Notes under the pieces: model-generated
What the model was told of the DNA's origin: nothing
Seen by the model: the letters and a program-made list of their open reading frames with translations, nothing else
The model's database searches: none
Shown here: piece by piece, positions 52,140-59,611 of the stretch
Layout of the letters: each line of letters starts with the position of its first letter
Position numbering within the stretch: position 1 is the stretch's first letter
IMG/VR virus record: IMGVR_UViG_3300032288_005197
Location: 1 to 64,000 of that record
DNA: 64,000 nt
DNA from: a virus
Strand: one strand, 5' to 3'
Position numbers and translations under genes: made by a program

Positions 52140-54118
52140 TACTTAATCGATAATTTTTCGTCCTTTGATTTACATGTGATTACTAAATGATCACCGTCCT
52201 TGATGTTACCGTCAATGTAGGCTTCAGCGATTAGGTCCTCAACGTAAGTTTGAATTGCTCTTTTTAGAGGTCGAGCTCCGAATTTTTCGTCATAACCTTT
52301 TTCAATCAAGAATTCTTTTGCCTGTTTAGTTAATTCAACAGAGTATCCGTTTTCTTTGACTCTTGAGTAGAGATCAACTAATTCAGTCTCAACGATTTTA
52401 GCGATATCTTCCCTCTTTAGAGATTCGAATATGATAATGTCGTCCAAACGATTTATGAATTCCGGTGCGAACTGTTTGCTAACAGCTTTTCTTAAAACAC
52501 CGGCCGCGATTTCTTTCTGCTTCTCATAGTTATTACCAGTCGCAAAGCCTATTCCATTTCCAAACTCCTGTAACTCTTTAACTCCAAGATTTGAGGTCAT
52601 AATGATCACTGTATTCTTGAAATCGATCTTGCGACCAAGTCCATCAGTCATGTGACCTTCATCCAATACTTGTAGTAGAGTGTGGAAAATATCAGGGTGA
52701 GCTTTTTCAACTTCATCCAATAGAACGACTGAGTAAGGCTTACGTTTTACGCGCTCAGTCAATTGACCTCCCTCTTCGTATCCAACGTAACCCGGAGGAG
52801 CTCCCAATAATTTAGTAGCATTGAACTTTTCTCCGTATTCTGACATATCAATTCGGATCATTGCATCCTCTGAATCGAACATGAATTTGGAAAGTTGTTT
52901 TGCCAATTCTGTTTTGCCTACTCCAGTTGGGCCCAAGAACATGAACGTTCCCACAGGTCTCTTTTTGGATTTTAGACCAGCTCTAGAGCGCTGAATTGCT
53001 TTAGTTAATTTAAGCACAGCTTCTGACTGACCAATTATTCTTGATTCCAACCATTTTGCCATGCTCGCAAGCCTTTCCAATTCCGATCCAGTTAATCTAG
53101 TGATCGGGATACCTGTCATTGTTGAGATCACTTGTGCAATATCGTCTTCCGTTACAGTCAATCGATTGACCTTCAAAGACTCTTCCCACTTGATTTTTTC
53201 TTCATCGATTTCCTTCTGCACGGAGAGAGCGTCATCTCTTAGTCGAGCAGCGGCTTCGTATTGTTGAGAATCCACTGCTTTTTGTTTTCTTGCAGTCGCT
53301 TCAACCAGCTTTTCTTCAAGTTTCTTAATTAAATCGGGTACTACGACGCCGTTGATGTGAACGCTTGAACCAGCTTCATCCATTAAGTCAATCGCTTTGT
53401 CCGGCAAGAACCTATCCTGTAAATATCGATCGCTATAGCTAACGCATGCATCAAGTGCAGCGTCCGTGTACTTAACTGAGTGATGATCTTCGTATTTAGA
53501 TCGAATATTCTCGATGATCTGGCGTGATTGTTCCGGAGTTGATGGTTCTACCATCACTTGCTGAAAACGGCGATTCAGAGCACCATCCTTTTCAATTGAA
53601 CCTCTGAACTCATCAAGAGTAGTTGCTCCCAAACACTGAATCTCTCCACGAGAAAGAGCCGGTTTTAGAATATTTGCTGCGTCCAACGAACCGCTCGCAG
53701 AACCTGCTCCAATCAAGGTGTGAATTTCATCGATGAATAGAATGATGTTTGGATTCTGTTGAACCTCATCAATGATCTGTTCCATTCTCTCTTCGAATTG
53801 GCCTCTATACTTTGTGCCAGCTACAAGATTCGCAAGCTCAAGCGAAACTATCTTTTTATCAAAAAGAACTCGAGGACAGGTTCTGTCCACTATCATTTTT
53901 GCTAAACCTTCAACTATCGCTGTCTTACCTACACCAGGTTCGCCAATCAATATTGGATTGTTCTTTTTTCTGCGAGCTAGAATTTGACTGCATCGCTTAA
54001 TTTCCTTTTCTCTACCAACTACTGGATCTAGCTTACCTTCAATTGCTAATTGAGTTAGGTCTTTGCCGTATGAATCCAACATTGGAGTCTTTCCTGGTTT
54101 ATTCACTTGTTTTGCCAT
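52139..54118 (-). CDS. clpC: ClpC-like AAA+ unfoldase without N-domain
   Basis: A 659-residue protein with two AAA+ modules: Walker A GEPGVGKT at 59-66 and GPTGVGKT at 396-403. The short middle domain (about 265-312) has UVR-like residues ([14 protein letters not shown]), as in ClpC rather than ClpB. The N-terminal Clp_N adaptor domain is missing. IGF at 523-525 (NGIGFATG) sits where ClpA/C/X carry the ClpP-docking tripeptide, so it may use host ClpP. It is first in a minus-strand operon with the heptose genes. A phage-made unfoldase could redirect host proteolysis. Confidence 0.88.
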   Translation of the reverse strand: MAKQVNKPGKTPMLDSYGKDLTQLAIEGKLDPVVGREKEIKRCSQILARRKKNNPILIGEPGVGKTAIVEGLAKMIVDRTCPRVLFDKKIVSLELANLVAGTKYRGQFEERMEQIIDEVQQNPNIILFIDEIHTLIGAGSASGSLDAANILKPALSRGEIQCLGATTLDEFRGSIEKDGALNRRFQQVMVEPSTPEQSRQIIENIRSKYEDHHSVKYTDAALDACVSYSDRYLQDRFLPDKAIDLMDEAGSSVHINGVVVPDLIKKLEEKLVEATARKQKAVDSQQYEAAARLRDDALSVQKEIDEEKIKWEESLKVNRLTVTEDDIAQVISTMTGIPITRLTGSELERLASMAKWLESRIIGQSEAVLKLTKAIQRSRAGLKSKKRPVGTFMFLGPTGVGKTELAKQLSKFMFDSEDAMIRIDMSEYGEKFNATKLLGAPPGYVGYEEGGQLTERVKRKPYSVVLLDEVEKAHPDIFHTLLQVLDEGHMTDGLGRKIDFKNTVIIMTSNLGVKELQEFGNGIGFATGNNYEKQKEIAAGVLRKAVSKQFAPEFINRLDDIIIFESLKREDIAKIVETELVDLYSRVKENGYSVELTKQAKEFLIEKGYDEKFGARPLKRAIQTYVEDLIAEAYIDGNIKDGDHLVITCKSKDEKLSIK

Positions 54119-54139
54119 ATATTATTATTATACCATACT

Positions 54140-54748
54140 TTAGTCCCACCATCCTCGAATCCCGCTGCCGTCAAAATGACTATCCCAATCGTAATCTTCA
54201 CGCTTTTTAATATTTTCGTAGTCCTGGCCCTTTAGTATTTCCCAAAGCTCAGCCCACTCAGTCTCTCCCAGCTCACGGGCTCTTTCAAAAACCTTACGAT
54301 TGTGTTGCTTTTCTTCGGGCGTATCCTTATCGACCATTTGATAATACGACGGATGGTCTGGAGCCGGCTCAAATTCAATGTCATGTAGCACTAACTCGCC
54401 AAGCTCAGCCTCTGCCATGTCTATGTACAGATCATCATTGTAATTCCGGATAAGCTGTGAAGCTCTACGCATTTTAGCAACCTTCTTTAGTCGACTCTCG
54501 TCAACCTCAATACCTTGAGATTCGATTTTGTCCGCCATTTGATCTAATGCGATTTGCAGATGCATCAGTGGACCGTGATGATCCCACCAATAAGTATTCC
54601 ATAGAGATTTCCTAAATAACCAAACATTCCTAATGAACCTAGGAATGTCGTATCGGATTGTCTCGTAAGTTTTATACCACCAAGTGTTGTGGAGGATCAG
54701 CGTCTTTATACTCTTCGCAAAAGAGTCTGCAAATTTAATTTCCATTTG
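54140..54748 (-). CDS. Conserved-type phage protein
   Basis: A 202-residue protein with many aromatic residues (TLILHNTWWYKTYETIRYDIPRFIRNVWLFRKSLWNTYWWDHHG) and an acidic, Trp-rich end. Similar W/Y-rich proteins occur in large phages, function unknown. The start is chosen at the ATG at 54748 (MEIKFADSF), which overlaps the upstream stop by 14 bases; 54778 is an alternative. Confidence 0.65.
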   Translation of the reverse strand, partial: QMEIKFADSFAKSIKTLILHNTWWYKTYETIRYDIPRFIRNVWLFRKSLWNTYWWDHHGPLMHLQIALDQMADKIESQGIEVDESRLKKVAKMRRASQLIRNYNDDLYIDMAEAELGELVLHDIEFEPAPDHPSYYQMVDKDTPEEKQHNRKVFERARELGETEWAELWEILKGQDYENIKKREDYDWDSHFDGSGIRGWWD

Positions 54749-55052
54749 TAATGTGTGAATCTTTTTGAATTGAGTCAATTCGTGTCAATGATTGACTTTT
54801 GCTTATGATTAGAGCGTTATCACAATGCCGTCTTGAACATGGAACCTCAATTCGGATTGTGTCACGAACAACACGCTCAACTACTCTTTCAATCCTAACT
54901 GTGTCCGCTCGGTCAATAGAATCCTGTATTTGTACTATAGGTCGATTCTCAATTGCCTGTTTTATTCCAAAATAGAGCATGGAAGAGCCAAGTACAATAA
55001 GTCCAATCACTATGGTTGAACCCAAGAGAGTGAGTCGCGTAAACTTATTCAT
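54735..55052 (-). CDS. Small membrane-anchored protein
   Basis: A 105-residue protein. One N-terminal transmembrane helix (LLGSTIVIGLIVLGSSMLYFGI, residues 9-30), then an Arg/Val/Glu-rich helix (ADTVRIERVVERVVRDTIRIE) and a Cys pair. This topology fits a membrane protein with a periplasmic or cytoplasmic coiled coil, possibly spanin-like, but spanin partners are not adjacent. It is co-directional with its neighbours and overlaps both. Confidence 0.55.
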   Translation of the reverse strand: MNKFTRLTLLGSTIVIGLIVLGSSMLYFGIKQAIENRPIVQIQDSIDRADTVRIERVVERVVRDTIRIEVPCSRRHCDNALIISKSQSLTRIDSIQKDSHITNGN

Positions 55053-55494
55053 CGATTTTTACCAATATTGTTTTTAAAGAGTGCTTAACGTTTTCTTTGA
55101 AACTTACTTCCATTTCAAGCCTGCGTTTTTCAAGCTCAATATTGAAAGCCTCATTCAATGATTTGTTAGTTTTTTGAGAAATACGAATGTTGTAACTAAA
55201 TACATGATTGATCACAGTCAATTCAGTGTTGTCTAAAATTAGCAAAATTCGCTTTTCATCGTTTCTAACGTATTGCTTTTGAGAAATTGGACTCATTAAC
55301 AGTTCGCTTTCTTGGCATTTAATCATCTTTCTAAAAATGACTGATGCATCTTTCTCTGCTTCGCCTGACCGAGTTTCGGATCGATCGGTTGGGTCCAACA
55401 TTCGATGGACTTTGATGCTGATCTTTTTAGAAAGCCTCTTAAATTTATGAATCGACCTTTTGGTTCCTTCTGAAAATTCCTTTGTAAGTTCCAT
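55045..55494 (-). CDS. Hypothetical protein
   Basis: A 149-residue basic, coiled-coil-like protein (TKRSIHKFKRLSKKISIKVHRM; NKSLNEAFNIELEKRRLEMEVSF). No family recognised. The start is uncertain: the ATG at 55494 (MELTKEFSEG) has an A-rich leader; 55527 gives 11 more residues and overlaps the upstream gene. Confidence 0.5.
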   Translation of the reverse strand: MELTKEFSEGTKRSIHKFKRLSKKISIKVHRMLDPTDRSETRSGEAEKDASVIFRKMIKCQESELLMSPISQKQYVRNDEKRILLILDNTELTVINHVFSYNIRISQKTNKSLNEAFNIELEKRRLEMEVSFKENVKHSLKTILVKIDE

Positions 55495-55513
55495 TTTTAT
55501 TAATAAATTACCT

Positions 55514-55906
55514 TTAACTTTTTCCATTGAAAAACCCTCCCATTAGATTAATTATGAAGTTCTCATCAACCTCCTTGGGTTCAGGAAGTTCATACTCGAC
55601 AAAATCGTCCGCGCATCTAAGTTCTTCAACGCATTTCCATAGGCTTGGAATATCATAGCAAATCTCATTGCCGTCCTTGTCCCAAGCTTGTAAAATCTCT
55701 CCGCTAAAGCTTTCTTTTTCGTAAAGATACCAGCTTATCCAGTCCTCACCGTCTTTTCCGTAGTATGCTCTCAACAACAAAGTTATTACGGCCGCGTAAG
55801 AATCATCGTAGTTGATTAGATCAACTCCCATCTCCGCCAGCTTAAAACTCCGATCGTTGTGTTCCTTAATTAGAGTTATTATCTTTTCGAATACTTCCAG
55901 TTTCAT
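55514..55906 (-). CDS. Hypothetical protein
   Basis: A 130-residue acidic protein with many Trp/Tyr (LLLRAYYGKDGEDWISWYLYEKESFSGEILQAWDKDGNEICYD). It resembles short conserved proteins of large phages of unknown function. It overlaps the upstream gene by 41 bases, so translation of the pair is probably coupled. Confidence 0.55.
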   Translation of the reverse strand: MKLEVFEKIITLIKEHNDRSFKLAEMGVDLINYDDSYAAVITLLLRAYYGKDGEDWISWYLYEKESFSGEILQAWDKDGNEICYDIPSLWKCVEELRCADDFVEYELPEPKEVDENFIINLMGGFFNGKS

Positions 55907-56099
55907 TTATGATTATCTTTGATTGATTTTCGACCTCAATAACGTACTCTTCTAGAGCAGTTTCTATCCCGGATGCTATTAGTACAGTAAGTTCTTCCTG
56001 AGAAGAAACCATTCCCATTTGTTGGGCTAGCGCCAGTGCCTGTACTGTTTCTTCAGCGGCTTCTCTTGCGATTTTTTCAATTAGTCCTTGAGTTTCCAT
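55866..56099 (-). CDS. Hypothetical helical protein
   Basis: A 77-residue helical, Glu/Ala-rich protein (IEKIAREAAEETVQALALAQQMGMVSSQEELTVLIASGIETALEEYV). It follows the TAGTATAATAAC-type promoter motif (56110-56121). No function visible. It opens the small minus-strand gene run toward 54 kb. Confidence 0.5.
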   Translation of the reverse strand: METQGLIEKIAREAAEETVQALALAQQMGMVSSQEELTVLIASGIETALEEYVIEVENQSKIIINETGSIRKDNNSN

Positions 56100-56109
56100 G
56101 TTTCTTTTA

Positions 56110-56121
56110 GTTATTATACTA
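56110..56121 (-). promoter_or_regulatory. Second promoter motif (TAGTATAATAAC)
   Basis: TAGTATAATAAC on the minus strand 11 bases before the ATG at 56099. Similar sequences occur near 58754-58764 and 63488-63499 and contain a TATAAT-like -10 box. It may mark early or middle promoters; the role is inference. Confidence 0.4.
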
Positions 56122-56124
56122 CGT

Positions 56125-56721
56125 TTATTGTAAAAATTTCAAAATTTTATCCTTGACTCCACTTTGTTTGATTCCCTCCAATGATTTTGGAGTTAACACA
56201 AAATTCGTAAGACCCCAATCCCTTTCGGTTTCTCCCCAATGCTTGTCCTTATAGTGAAATCCCATGTTCAAATCATCAATTGCGACCCAATGAGTAACTT
56301 CCGGATGATCATGTAAATACTGCTTGATTTGAACCGCTCTACACTGTTCAAGATCCCAGTCCTTGGACCAGATAAAGACTTGGTCTAGGTGAGATGTGCA
56401 GTCCTTTAGATCTGGAGTGAATGCAATGGGTCTCTTCACAATGCCCTTCATCTCATAATAGTCACCCATCTCCTCGACAGTTGCCCATCTTGTCCAATCC
56501 GAACTTACGACGATTTCGGCGCCGGTCTCTTCAATGATTGAGTTAAGAACTGAGATAGCTTTTCTATTGAAATTATCGAATCTAACATCAACTGGTCCAT
56601 TCTGAGCAAGCCCCTGTCTGGGATTAGCTTCGGTGAAGTATGCTCGCTGTTTTTTGTATCTGCTACCCCATTCAGTTGAGAGGCAAATCACTCCATCATG
56701 ATCCAGAAATATTACTTTCAT
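56125..56721 (-). CDS. HAD-superfamily protein (Swiss Army Knife-type HAD)
   Basis: A 198-residue protein with FLDHDGVI (residues 5-12) as nucleophile motif, VVSSDWTRW as motif II-like Ser and IDDLN as motif IV. The layout resembles HAD domains in RNA-repair and phage proteins. The reaction is unknown; 5'-nucleotide or RNA 3'-phosphate removal is possible. It overlaps the next upstream gene by 26 bases. Confidence 0.75.
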   Translation of the reverse strand: MKVIFLDHDGVICLSTEWGSRYKKQRAYFTEANPRQGLAQNGPVDVRFDNFNRKAISVLNSIIEETGAEIVVSSDWTRWATVEEMGDYYEMKGIVKRPIAFTPDLKDCTSHLDQVFIWSKDWDLEQCRAVQIKQYLHDHPEVTHWVAIDDLNMGFHYKDKHWGETERDWGLTNFVLTPKSLEGIKQSGVKDKILKFLQ

Positions 56722-56962
56722 AGTCTTTCTTGATTTGATTGATTAGATCCTGAGGAGCCTCAATCAATTCGAATTTTTGGTCAACGAGCCCAAATTCTGG
56801 ATTCTCGGTCAATTCCTTTAATAGGGAATCGTAATCAGCTGCGCTAGGTTTTTCAAAATACCCACAAAAGTGTAGCACATCGATTCCTTGTGAATCACCA
56901 ATTCGCTTTACTGCAGCAATGCCGTGAGTAATGTCCATTATGGTTTTATCGTCTGATCTCAT
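56696..56962 (-). CDS. Hypothetical protein
   Basis: An 88-residue soluble protein (ITHGIAAVKRIGDSQGIDVLHFCGYFEKPSAADYDSLLKELTENPEFGLVD). The middle resembles a small alpha/beta fold; no family identified. An alternative ATG at 56938 would remove the overlap with the upstream gene. Confidence 0.5.
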   Translation of the reverse strand: MRSDDKTIMDITHGIAAVKRIGDSQGIDVLHFCGYFEKPSAADYDSLLKELTENPEFGLVDQKFELIEAPQDLINQIKKDYESNISGS

Positions 56963-57242
56963 ATACTGAATTTTCTGTTTTGAATCTAATTAGCTCGTAA
57001 TAACCTTCATCGTCCTTTTTCTCTTCAACTATTTCAGTTACTTTAGTAGTTAGCCAATAGTCTTGAGCCGAGTAGCTTCGAGCTGTGACTGATCCGACTA
57101 ATAATGAACAGCCGACTACTGGCTTGGAATCAACGATCTCTTTGAAAGTACCGTCTTCATTCCATGCAATTGCTTCGACCCTTTGGCCTTGCTCTTTAAT
57201 TTCCTCGCGGCCGTCTTTGTGTATTTTAATTAGAGTTGGCAT
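56946..57242 (-). CDS. Hypothetical beta-rich protein
   Basis: A 98-residue protein starting at the ATG at 57242 (MPTLIKIHKDGREEI), chosen because it leaves a small 17-base overlap; 57281 is possible. The sequence alternates beta strands (VVGCSLLVGSVTARSY, WLTTKVTEIVEE, ELIRFKTENSVYEI), typical of small phage beta-barrel proteins. Function unknown. Confidence 0.5.
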   Translation of the reverse strand: MPTLIKIHKDGREEIKEQGQRVEAIAWNEDGTFKEIVDSKPVVGCSLLVGSVTARSYSAQDYWLTTKVTEIVEEKKDDEGYYELIRFKTENSVYEIRR

Positions 57243-57465
57243 CTTCTTGTATTTTATGAAGTCGTGTGTAAACCTTTTCATCTAAAAGGTTTCTTAGCTT
57301 TCTAGAGTACAAGGAATAGGCTCCCTTACCGTCTCTTAGTAGGCGCTCTTCAAAGAGCCTTAATAATTTTCTAGCAGTAATCTCCTGTTGCGGAGTTTCG
57401 CAAGAGTTGATTACCTTTTCTATCCAGATTCCAACGTCGCCGTCGTGATTACTTGTTGCTGCCAT
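57226..57465 (-). CDS. Hypothetical helical protein
   Basis: A 79-residue protein starting at the ATG at 57465 (MAATSNHDGDVGIWIEKVINSC). It is Arg/Lys/Leu-rich and helical (ARKLLRLFEERLLRDGKGAYSLYSRKLRNLLDEK). No family seen. It sits in a tight run of small genes each overlapping the next by up to 17 bases. Confidence 0.5.
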   Translation of the reverse strand: MAATSNHDGDVGIWIEKVINSCETPQQEITARKLLRLFEERLLRDGKGAYSLYSRKLRNLLDEKVYTRLHKIQEDANSN

Positions 57466-57778
57466 GTAATTTAGTTTTTTTACGGTTATTAAATACGGCC
57501 TCACTGCGATCGATGGTTGACTGTCTGAATTGAACGCCCTTATCTGTTAACCATACTGAGCAGATCATGTTCTTATCTACCTGAAGGATCCATGCAGAAC
57601 AATTCTCTTCGCCAGCTTTAGTTAACAGAGCCACCGCATTATCTAGTGAATCTATTTGAAATACGTGGCCAGTTTCATAAACCAACCATCTTCCAGGTAC
57701 GCTGATCTCAGCAACCTTTGTTTGTGCGTTCAATGTAAGTGCAATCAAACACGCAATTATTAATATTAAATTTTTCAT
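57449..57778 (-). CDS. Small secreted protein with signal peptide
   Basis: A 109-residue protein. The first 19 residues are a typical signal peptide (MKNLILIIACLIALTLNA, then QTKVA). The mature part contains WLVYETGHVFQIDSLDNAVALLTKAGEENCSAWILQVD, so it would be exported to the periplasm. It may act in lysis, superinfection control or cell-envelope interaction; nothing more specific can be read. Confidence 0.55.
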   Translation of the reverse strand: MKNLILIIACLIALTLNAQTKVAEISVPGRWLVYETGHVFQIDSLDNAVALLTKAGEENCSAWILQVDKNMICSVWLTDKGVQFRQSTIDRSEAVFNNRKKTKLHGSNK

Positions 57779-57975
57779 GATTTTTCGTCAATTATTTTAA
57801 GTTCAAGATCATCGTTTACCTGCTGTATTCCCATTTTAAACATCCATGTTTGTAGCACAGGGCCGGCATTGAATTCAAGATACTCGATCACAGGCTTACC
57901 TTCGTGATTTTCAATGTAATCCAGAGCTCTCGCTCGGATACACTCGGTGTACAGCTCCTTATCGCTTTTCCACAT
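57775..57975 (-). CDS. Hypothetical protein
   Basis: A 66-residue soluble protein (WKSDKELYTECIRARALDYIENHEGKPVIEYLEFNAGPVLQTWMFKMGI). No motif recognised. It overlaps neighbours by 4 and 17 bases, which argues for real translation within the small-gene run. Confidence 0.5.
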   Translation of the reverse strand: MWKSDKELYTECIRARALDYIENHEGKPVIEYLEFNAGPVLQTWMFKMGIQQVNDDLELKIIDEKS

Positions 57976-58207
57976 ACTGATAGTATCTATAGGTTATTGT
58001 ATCTTGAGGTCTTGTAGTTCCGGTAACTGGAACAATATCGCCATTATCTAGAACGGCATAGTATCTTGGTGAAATTTCGTCGTGAATGCTGACCGGTCGC
58101 TTTTTAAAGACGCTCACAATCACGTGTTTTTCGACTTTTACAGAAGATGGGCCTGCGCAGCTTGCAATCAGGCCTAAGACCAATGTTAATATGATTAAAT
58201 TTCTCAT
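57959..58207 (-). CDS. Small lipoprotein
   Basis: An 82-residue protein with an N-terminal signal peptide and lipobox (LGLIASC, Cys17), so it should be lipid-anchored in the envelope after Lgt/LspA processing. The mature part has about 65 residues (KVEKHVIVSVFKKRPVSIHDEISPRYYAVLDNGD). A superinfection-exclusion or outer-membrane spanin role is possible but unproven. It overlaps the next gene by four bases. Confidence 0.6.
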   Translation of the reverse strand: MRNLIILTLVLGLIASCAGPSSVKVEKHVIVSVFKKRPVSIHDEISPRYYAVLDNGDIVPVTGTTRPQDTITYRYYQYVEKR

Positions 58208-58617
58208 ACGAAAGATTCTTTTGTTATTGCAGCAATTCGGGCTTTTTGCTCGTTAGTTAACAACCAACGGTCTTCCCAAAGTTTATGTAATACAGTACCA
58301 AATTCCTGTTCAGAATAGGTTCCGCCAGAGAAAAGCTCTTCGGGAGTTTTTGGCGAATCATCGTCATCTCCAAATTCCTCCTTTAAATCTTCGTACATTC
58401 GCTGCTTGTCCCATGAGCTTGCTTCCCAAAGTATGTCATCAATATCGACATAGGTGGAGGCTTCTAGATTTCTGGGATGATACTCTCCATCGGGAATTGG
58501 AGTGCCGAACTCTTCTTCCATATCCTCCCTTAAGTATTCAACCAGTTTTCGTTTTTCATTTAGGTTCAGATCGTCAACCAATTCGGTGACATCGACTGTG
58601 ACTCTTATGTCTGACAT
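58204..58617 (-). CDS. Hypothetical acidic protein
   Basis: A 137-residue acidic protein (VTELVDDLNLNEKRKLVEYLREDMEEEFG; LKEEFGDDDDSPKTPEELF). Helical, soluble. No known family. It is the first gene of this small-gene run and follows a 209-base intergenic region. Confidence 0.55.
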   Translation of the reverse strand: MSDIRVTVDVTELVDDLNLNEKRKLVEYLREDMEEEFGTPIPDGEYHPRNLEASTYVDIDDILWEASSWDKQRMYEDLKEEFGDDDDSPKTPEELFSGGTYSEQEFGTVLHKLWEDRWLLTNEQKARIAAITKESFV

Positions 58618-58753
58618 GATAGTATTGTTATTTGTTTAATTTACTTGTTAATACTGATGGATTCATCCGCCTAGCACGTCTATGACAACTATGTCAATTA
58701 AACTTGCTACTATTTTAAGTCTTTTACCGGATCTTATCATCATTAATATTTAG

Positions 58754-58764
58754 GTTATTATACT
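58754..58764 (-). promoter_or_regulatory. Second promoter motif (AGTATAATAAC)
   Basis: AGTATAATAAC on the minus strand, same class as the motif at 56110. It lies about 137 bases upstream of the ATG at 58617, with a long leader. Confidence 0.35.
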
Positions 58765-58778
58765 CAATAAAAACAAAA

Positions 58779-58798
58779 AAGTCCCCAATTGGGGACTT
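58779..58798 (-). terminator. Rho-independent terminator
   Basis: AAGTCCCC-AATT-GGGGACTT perfect hairpin followed by a T run on the minus strand, 29 bases past the stop of the gene at 58827. Confidence 0.88.
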
Positions 58799-58826
58799 AA
58801 TTAAATAGTGGTCGTAAAAATTAGCT

Positions 58827-59222
58827 TTACACAGATTTAAAAACTATGCTAACTAGTATGCCGGCAACTGCTGTGAATAGAATCCACAGAATTTTGGTTA
58901 CCGTGCTCTTCCATGACATTAATTCCTTGTGTTCGTCAATGATGTTTTGAAAAGTCTTTTCGGACTCCTCTTTTCTTTTACGAAATTCGGTGTTCTTATT
59001 AACTCTGACAACGATTCCGTCCTCTGGATCTAATAGTTGCTTTTTGATCTGTCTCAGATCTTCATGCATGTCCTCTTGAGCAGATTCAATATTCTCAATC
59101 TTGTCCTGTATTGACTTGATCTCGCCGTTTGGCATCTTGTCCTTGATCACATCAAGGGCATCAAGAATGTCATTCATCATAGAGTCAATATCGTGATTGA
59201 CTTCTCTGCGTCTTCCGCTCAT
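58827..59222 (-). CDS. Coiled-coil protein with C-terminal transmembrane helix (holin-like)
   Basis: A 131-residue protein. Residues 10-70 form coiled coil (IDSMMNDILDALDVIKDKMPNGEIKSIQDKIENIESAQEDM). The last 25 residues are one membrane helix (VTKILWILFTAVAGILVSIVFKSV). The shape matches XhlA-type hemolysin/holin-like proteins and DUF-type phage membrane proteins. A role in lysis timing is the most likely guess, but single-pass coiled-coil proteins have other roles too. Confidence 0.5.
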   Translation of the reverse strand: MSGRRREVNHDIDSMMNDILDALDVIKDKMPNGEIKSIQDKIENIESAQEDMHEDLRQIKKQLLDPEDGIVVRVNKNTEFRKRKEESEKTFQNIIDEHKELMSWKSTVTKILWILFTAVAGILVSIVFKSV

Positions 59223-59232
59223 CTAGGAAAAA

Positions 59233-59541
59233 TTAGTCTTTTTTAGGCTCGTCATCCATCATGACGTTTGCATCAACGACAGGGGCATTAGCTTCTCCGT
59301 TTTCGTCATCCGTCATGTGAACTGCTGCGTCCGCTTCAGGCTCATCATCAATAGGCTCTTGAGCTGGAACTGGCATATCGTCACCAGTCGGCTCATCGCT
59401 AATTGGCTCGTCCATTACAGTAGGCAGTTCGTCTTGCATTGGCTCAATTTCAGAAGCTGGCATCTCTGGGCCAACTTGACCTTGTGCATTCTGCTTCACG
59501 AAATCCTCAAAGCTTAAGATTGTACTGTTATTAGTCTCCAT
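59233..59541 (-). CDS. Tagged acidic protein
   Basis: A 102-residue, very acidic protein. The tag ILSFEDFVKQN is at residues 8-18; the Glu site is replaced by Gln-Asn. The remainder is Pro/Glu/Asp-rich and disordered (EPISDEPTGDDMPVPAQEPIDDEPE). It resembles the acidic tail of the 3.1-3.7 kb tagged protein, hinting at a common internal-head role. A late-promoter motif precedes it (59561-59570). Confidence 0.6.
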   Translation of the reverse strand: METNNSTILSFEDFVKQNAQGQVGPEMPASEIEPMQDELPTVMDEPISDEPTGDDMPVPAQEPIDDEPEADAAVHMTDDENGEANAPVVDANVMMDDEPKKD

Positions 59542-59560
59542 TTTAGTGAAATAATTTGAG

Positions 59561-59570
59561 TTTATTTATC
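59561..59570 (-). promoter_or_regulatory. T4-type late promoter motif
   Basis: GATAAATAAA on the minus strand, 19 bases ahead of the ATG at 59541. Confidence 0.65.
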
Positions 59571-59576
59571 TGGGAA

Positions 59577-59601
59577 ATTGGAACAATTTGAGCCTCGCTC
59601 T
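59577..59601. repeat. Left copy of an inverted repeat flanking the zinc-ribbon gene
   Basis: ATTGGAACA + ATTT + GAGCCTCGCTCT. The reverse complement recurs at 60446-60468 with a two-base spacer instead of four. GAGC-CTC-GCTC is itself a small hairpin. The pair brackets the 59612-60370 gene. Confidence 0.7.
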
Positions 59602-59611
59602 AGGCTAATTG

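Larger units (their letters stand above)
58618..58826. other. Intergenic region with promoter motif and inverted repeat
   Basis: About 209 bases without a gene. It holds a TGACA-ACTA-TGTCA inverted repeat (58682-58695) that could be an operator, the promoter-like AGTATAATAAC on the minus strand (58754-58764) and a terminator hairpin (58779-58798). It separates the upstream tail-end genes from the small-gene run. Confidence 0.5.
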
